Below, in pieces: positions 63,684-64,000 of a DNA stretch of 64,000 nt. The stretch's first letter is position 1. Every line of letters starts with the position of its first letter. Source of the DNA: Pseudolabrys sp. (GTDB lineage Bacteria > Pseudomonadota > Alphaproteobacteria > Rhizobiales > Xanthobacteraceae). The DNA is taken from positions 30,855-94,854 of the forward strand of contig JAUXXH010000010.1 in NCBI GenBank assembly GCA_030684935.1. Reading direction: 5' to 3'. A program made the translations under genes and the position numbers. Below the pieces are notes generated by a model. That model worked only from the letters and a program-made list of their open reading frames with translations. It ran no database searches and had not been told where the DNA came from.

Positions 63684-64000
63684 GTTTGTGTGTCTCTGCT
63701 GGTGCGGCGAGATTAGCAGACGTGATTCATCGCGCGGATGCTTTAGCGGCCCCGGGCAGGCCGTCGCTTGAAGTGCATCCTCTTTGCGCCCCGATAAAAC
63801 GAGGGCGCGCGGAACGCCGGGGTCGCAACAACCCCATAGCCCTGCGTATGTGTTTCAAAAAGTACGCAGGTTAGTCACCACGAAGTTGCCGGTCTCCCGG
63901 CGCTCCGCGCGCGATGTTTATAGGTTTGCTCCGCAAGGCCCTCGGTGGACTGACCTTTTCAGGCTTCCTCTTGCTCTAGGATTGCCTATCCACCGCTGCG
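63684..64000. other. Non-coding region with a large structured element (63805-63912)
   Basis: No plausible gene in the last 317 bases. GCGCGCGGAACGCCGGG (63805-63821) and CCCGGCGCTCCGCGCGC (63896-63912) are inverted repeats of 17 bases with one mismatch. Inside, CCTGCGTA (63841-63848) and TACGCAGG (63863-63870) pair perfectly. It may be a dispersed repeat or a structured RNA; I cannot name it. No tRNA is seen up to the window end. Confidence 0.6.

Noticed and set aside
63684..64000. A tRNA, tmRNA, RNase P RNA or 6S RNA gene at the right end
   Set aside because: No cloverleaf, CCA end, or conserved RNase P/tmRNA core sequence could be found; only nested inverted repeats are visible.

Overview
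The window reads as a high-GC chromosomal segment of an alphaproteobacterium of the order Hyphomicrobiales (Rhizobiales), on the Xanthobacteraceae/Bradyrhizobiaceae side. The reasons are a CcrM (GANTC) methyltransferase, the gene order mutY / DUF721 / dsbA / smc, alphaproteobacterial families such as DUF6111 and DUF1285, a LexA-type direct repeat GAAC-N7-GAAC, a perfect EcfG-type promoter GGAAC-N16-CGTT, and dispersed palindromic repeats typical of that group. Cytochrome b and c1 are separate genes, unlike the fused fbcH known from Bradyrhizobium and Rhodopseudomonas, so a relative outside those genera (Pseudolabrys-like) is more likely. This placement is inference. I see no rRNA, tRNA, CRISPR array, prophage or insertion sequence.

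Layout. 1-7.8 kb: a truncated family 2 glycosyltransferase, ispB, a small exported protein, ispE, a TPR protein, ETF-ubiquinone oxidoreductase and a family 4-like uracil-DNA glycosylase. 7.9-14.1 kb: cytochrome bd-type oxidase cydAB, a GT39-like membrane protein, rnhB and a radical SAM gene with a candidate SOS box. 14.2-21.5 kb: a small glycosyltransferase, a serine hydrolase, a MarR-GNAT fusion with a candidate operator, moaB, then a minus-strand set of Bug-type solute receptor, fumarylacetoacetate-hydrolase-family enzyme and ModA-like protein, and a zinc metallopeptidase. 21.7-27.9 kb: ccrM, a HigBA-type toxin-antitoxin pair whose toxin is frameshifted, CinA, an aminotransferase, RidA, an FAD monooxygenase and a DUF892 protein. 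27.9-37.4 kb: mutY, DUF721, dsbA, smc and a large autotransporter. 37.6-37.75 kb: a candidate stress-controlled small RNA. 37.9-46.4 kb: lemA and an M48 protease, apt, mtnP, brnTA, the cytochrome bc1 operon petABC, trmL and hemF. 46.4-51 kb: small proteins, a DUF4258-like/DUF2283 pair, CCA-adding enzyme, DUF6111, a CoA pyrophosphatase and DUF1285. 51.2-58.9 kb: a MoxR / DUF58 / DUF4159 / membrane-protein operon interrupted by a toxin-antitoxin module. 58.9-64 kb: two LysE-family exporters, an HdeA-like protein, GNAT, a glutathione transferase, a His/Met-rich exported protein, a Crp/Fnr regulator and a structured non-coding element.

How the genes work together. The core functions are isoprenoid/quinone synthesis (ispB, ispE), the quinone-linked respiratory chain (ETF-QO, cyt bd, cyt bc1, hemF for haem), DNA maintenance (smc, mutY, UDG, rnhB, ccrM, radical SAM protein) and purine salvage (apt, mtnP). 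Accessory content is mostly small two-gene modules, four of them toxin-antitoxin-like, plus palindromic repeats in intergenic gaps. The most notable items are the GsrN-like sRNA with an EcfG promoter (37625-37743) and the atypical antitoxin/PIN-toxin module that splits the MoxR operon (56015-56858).
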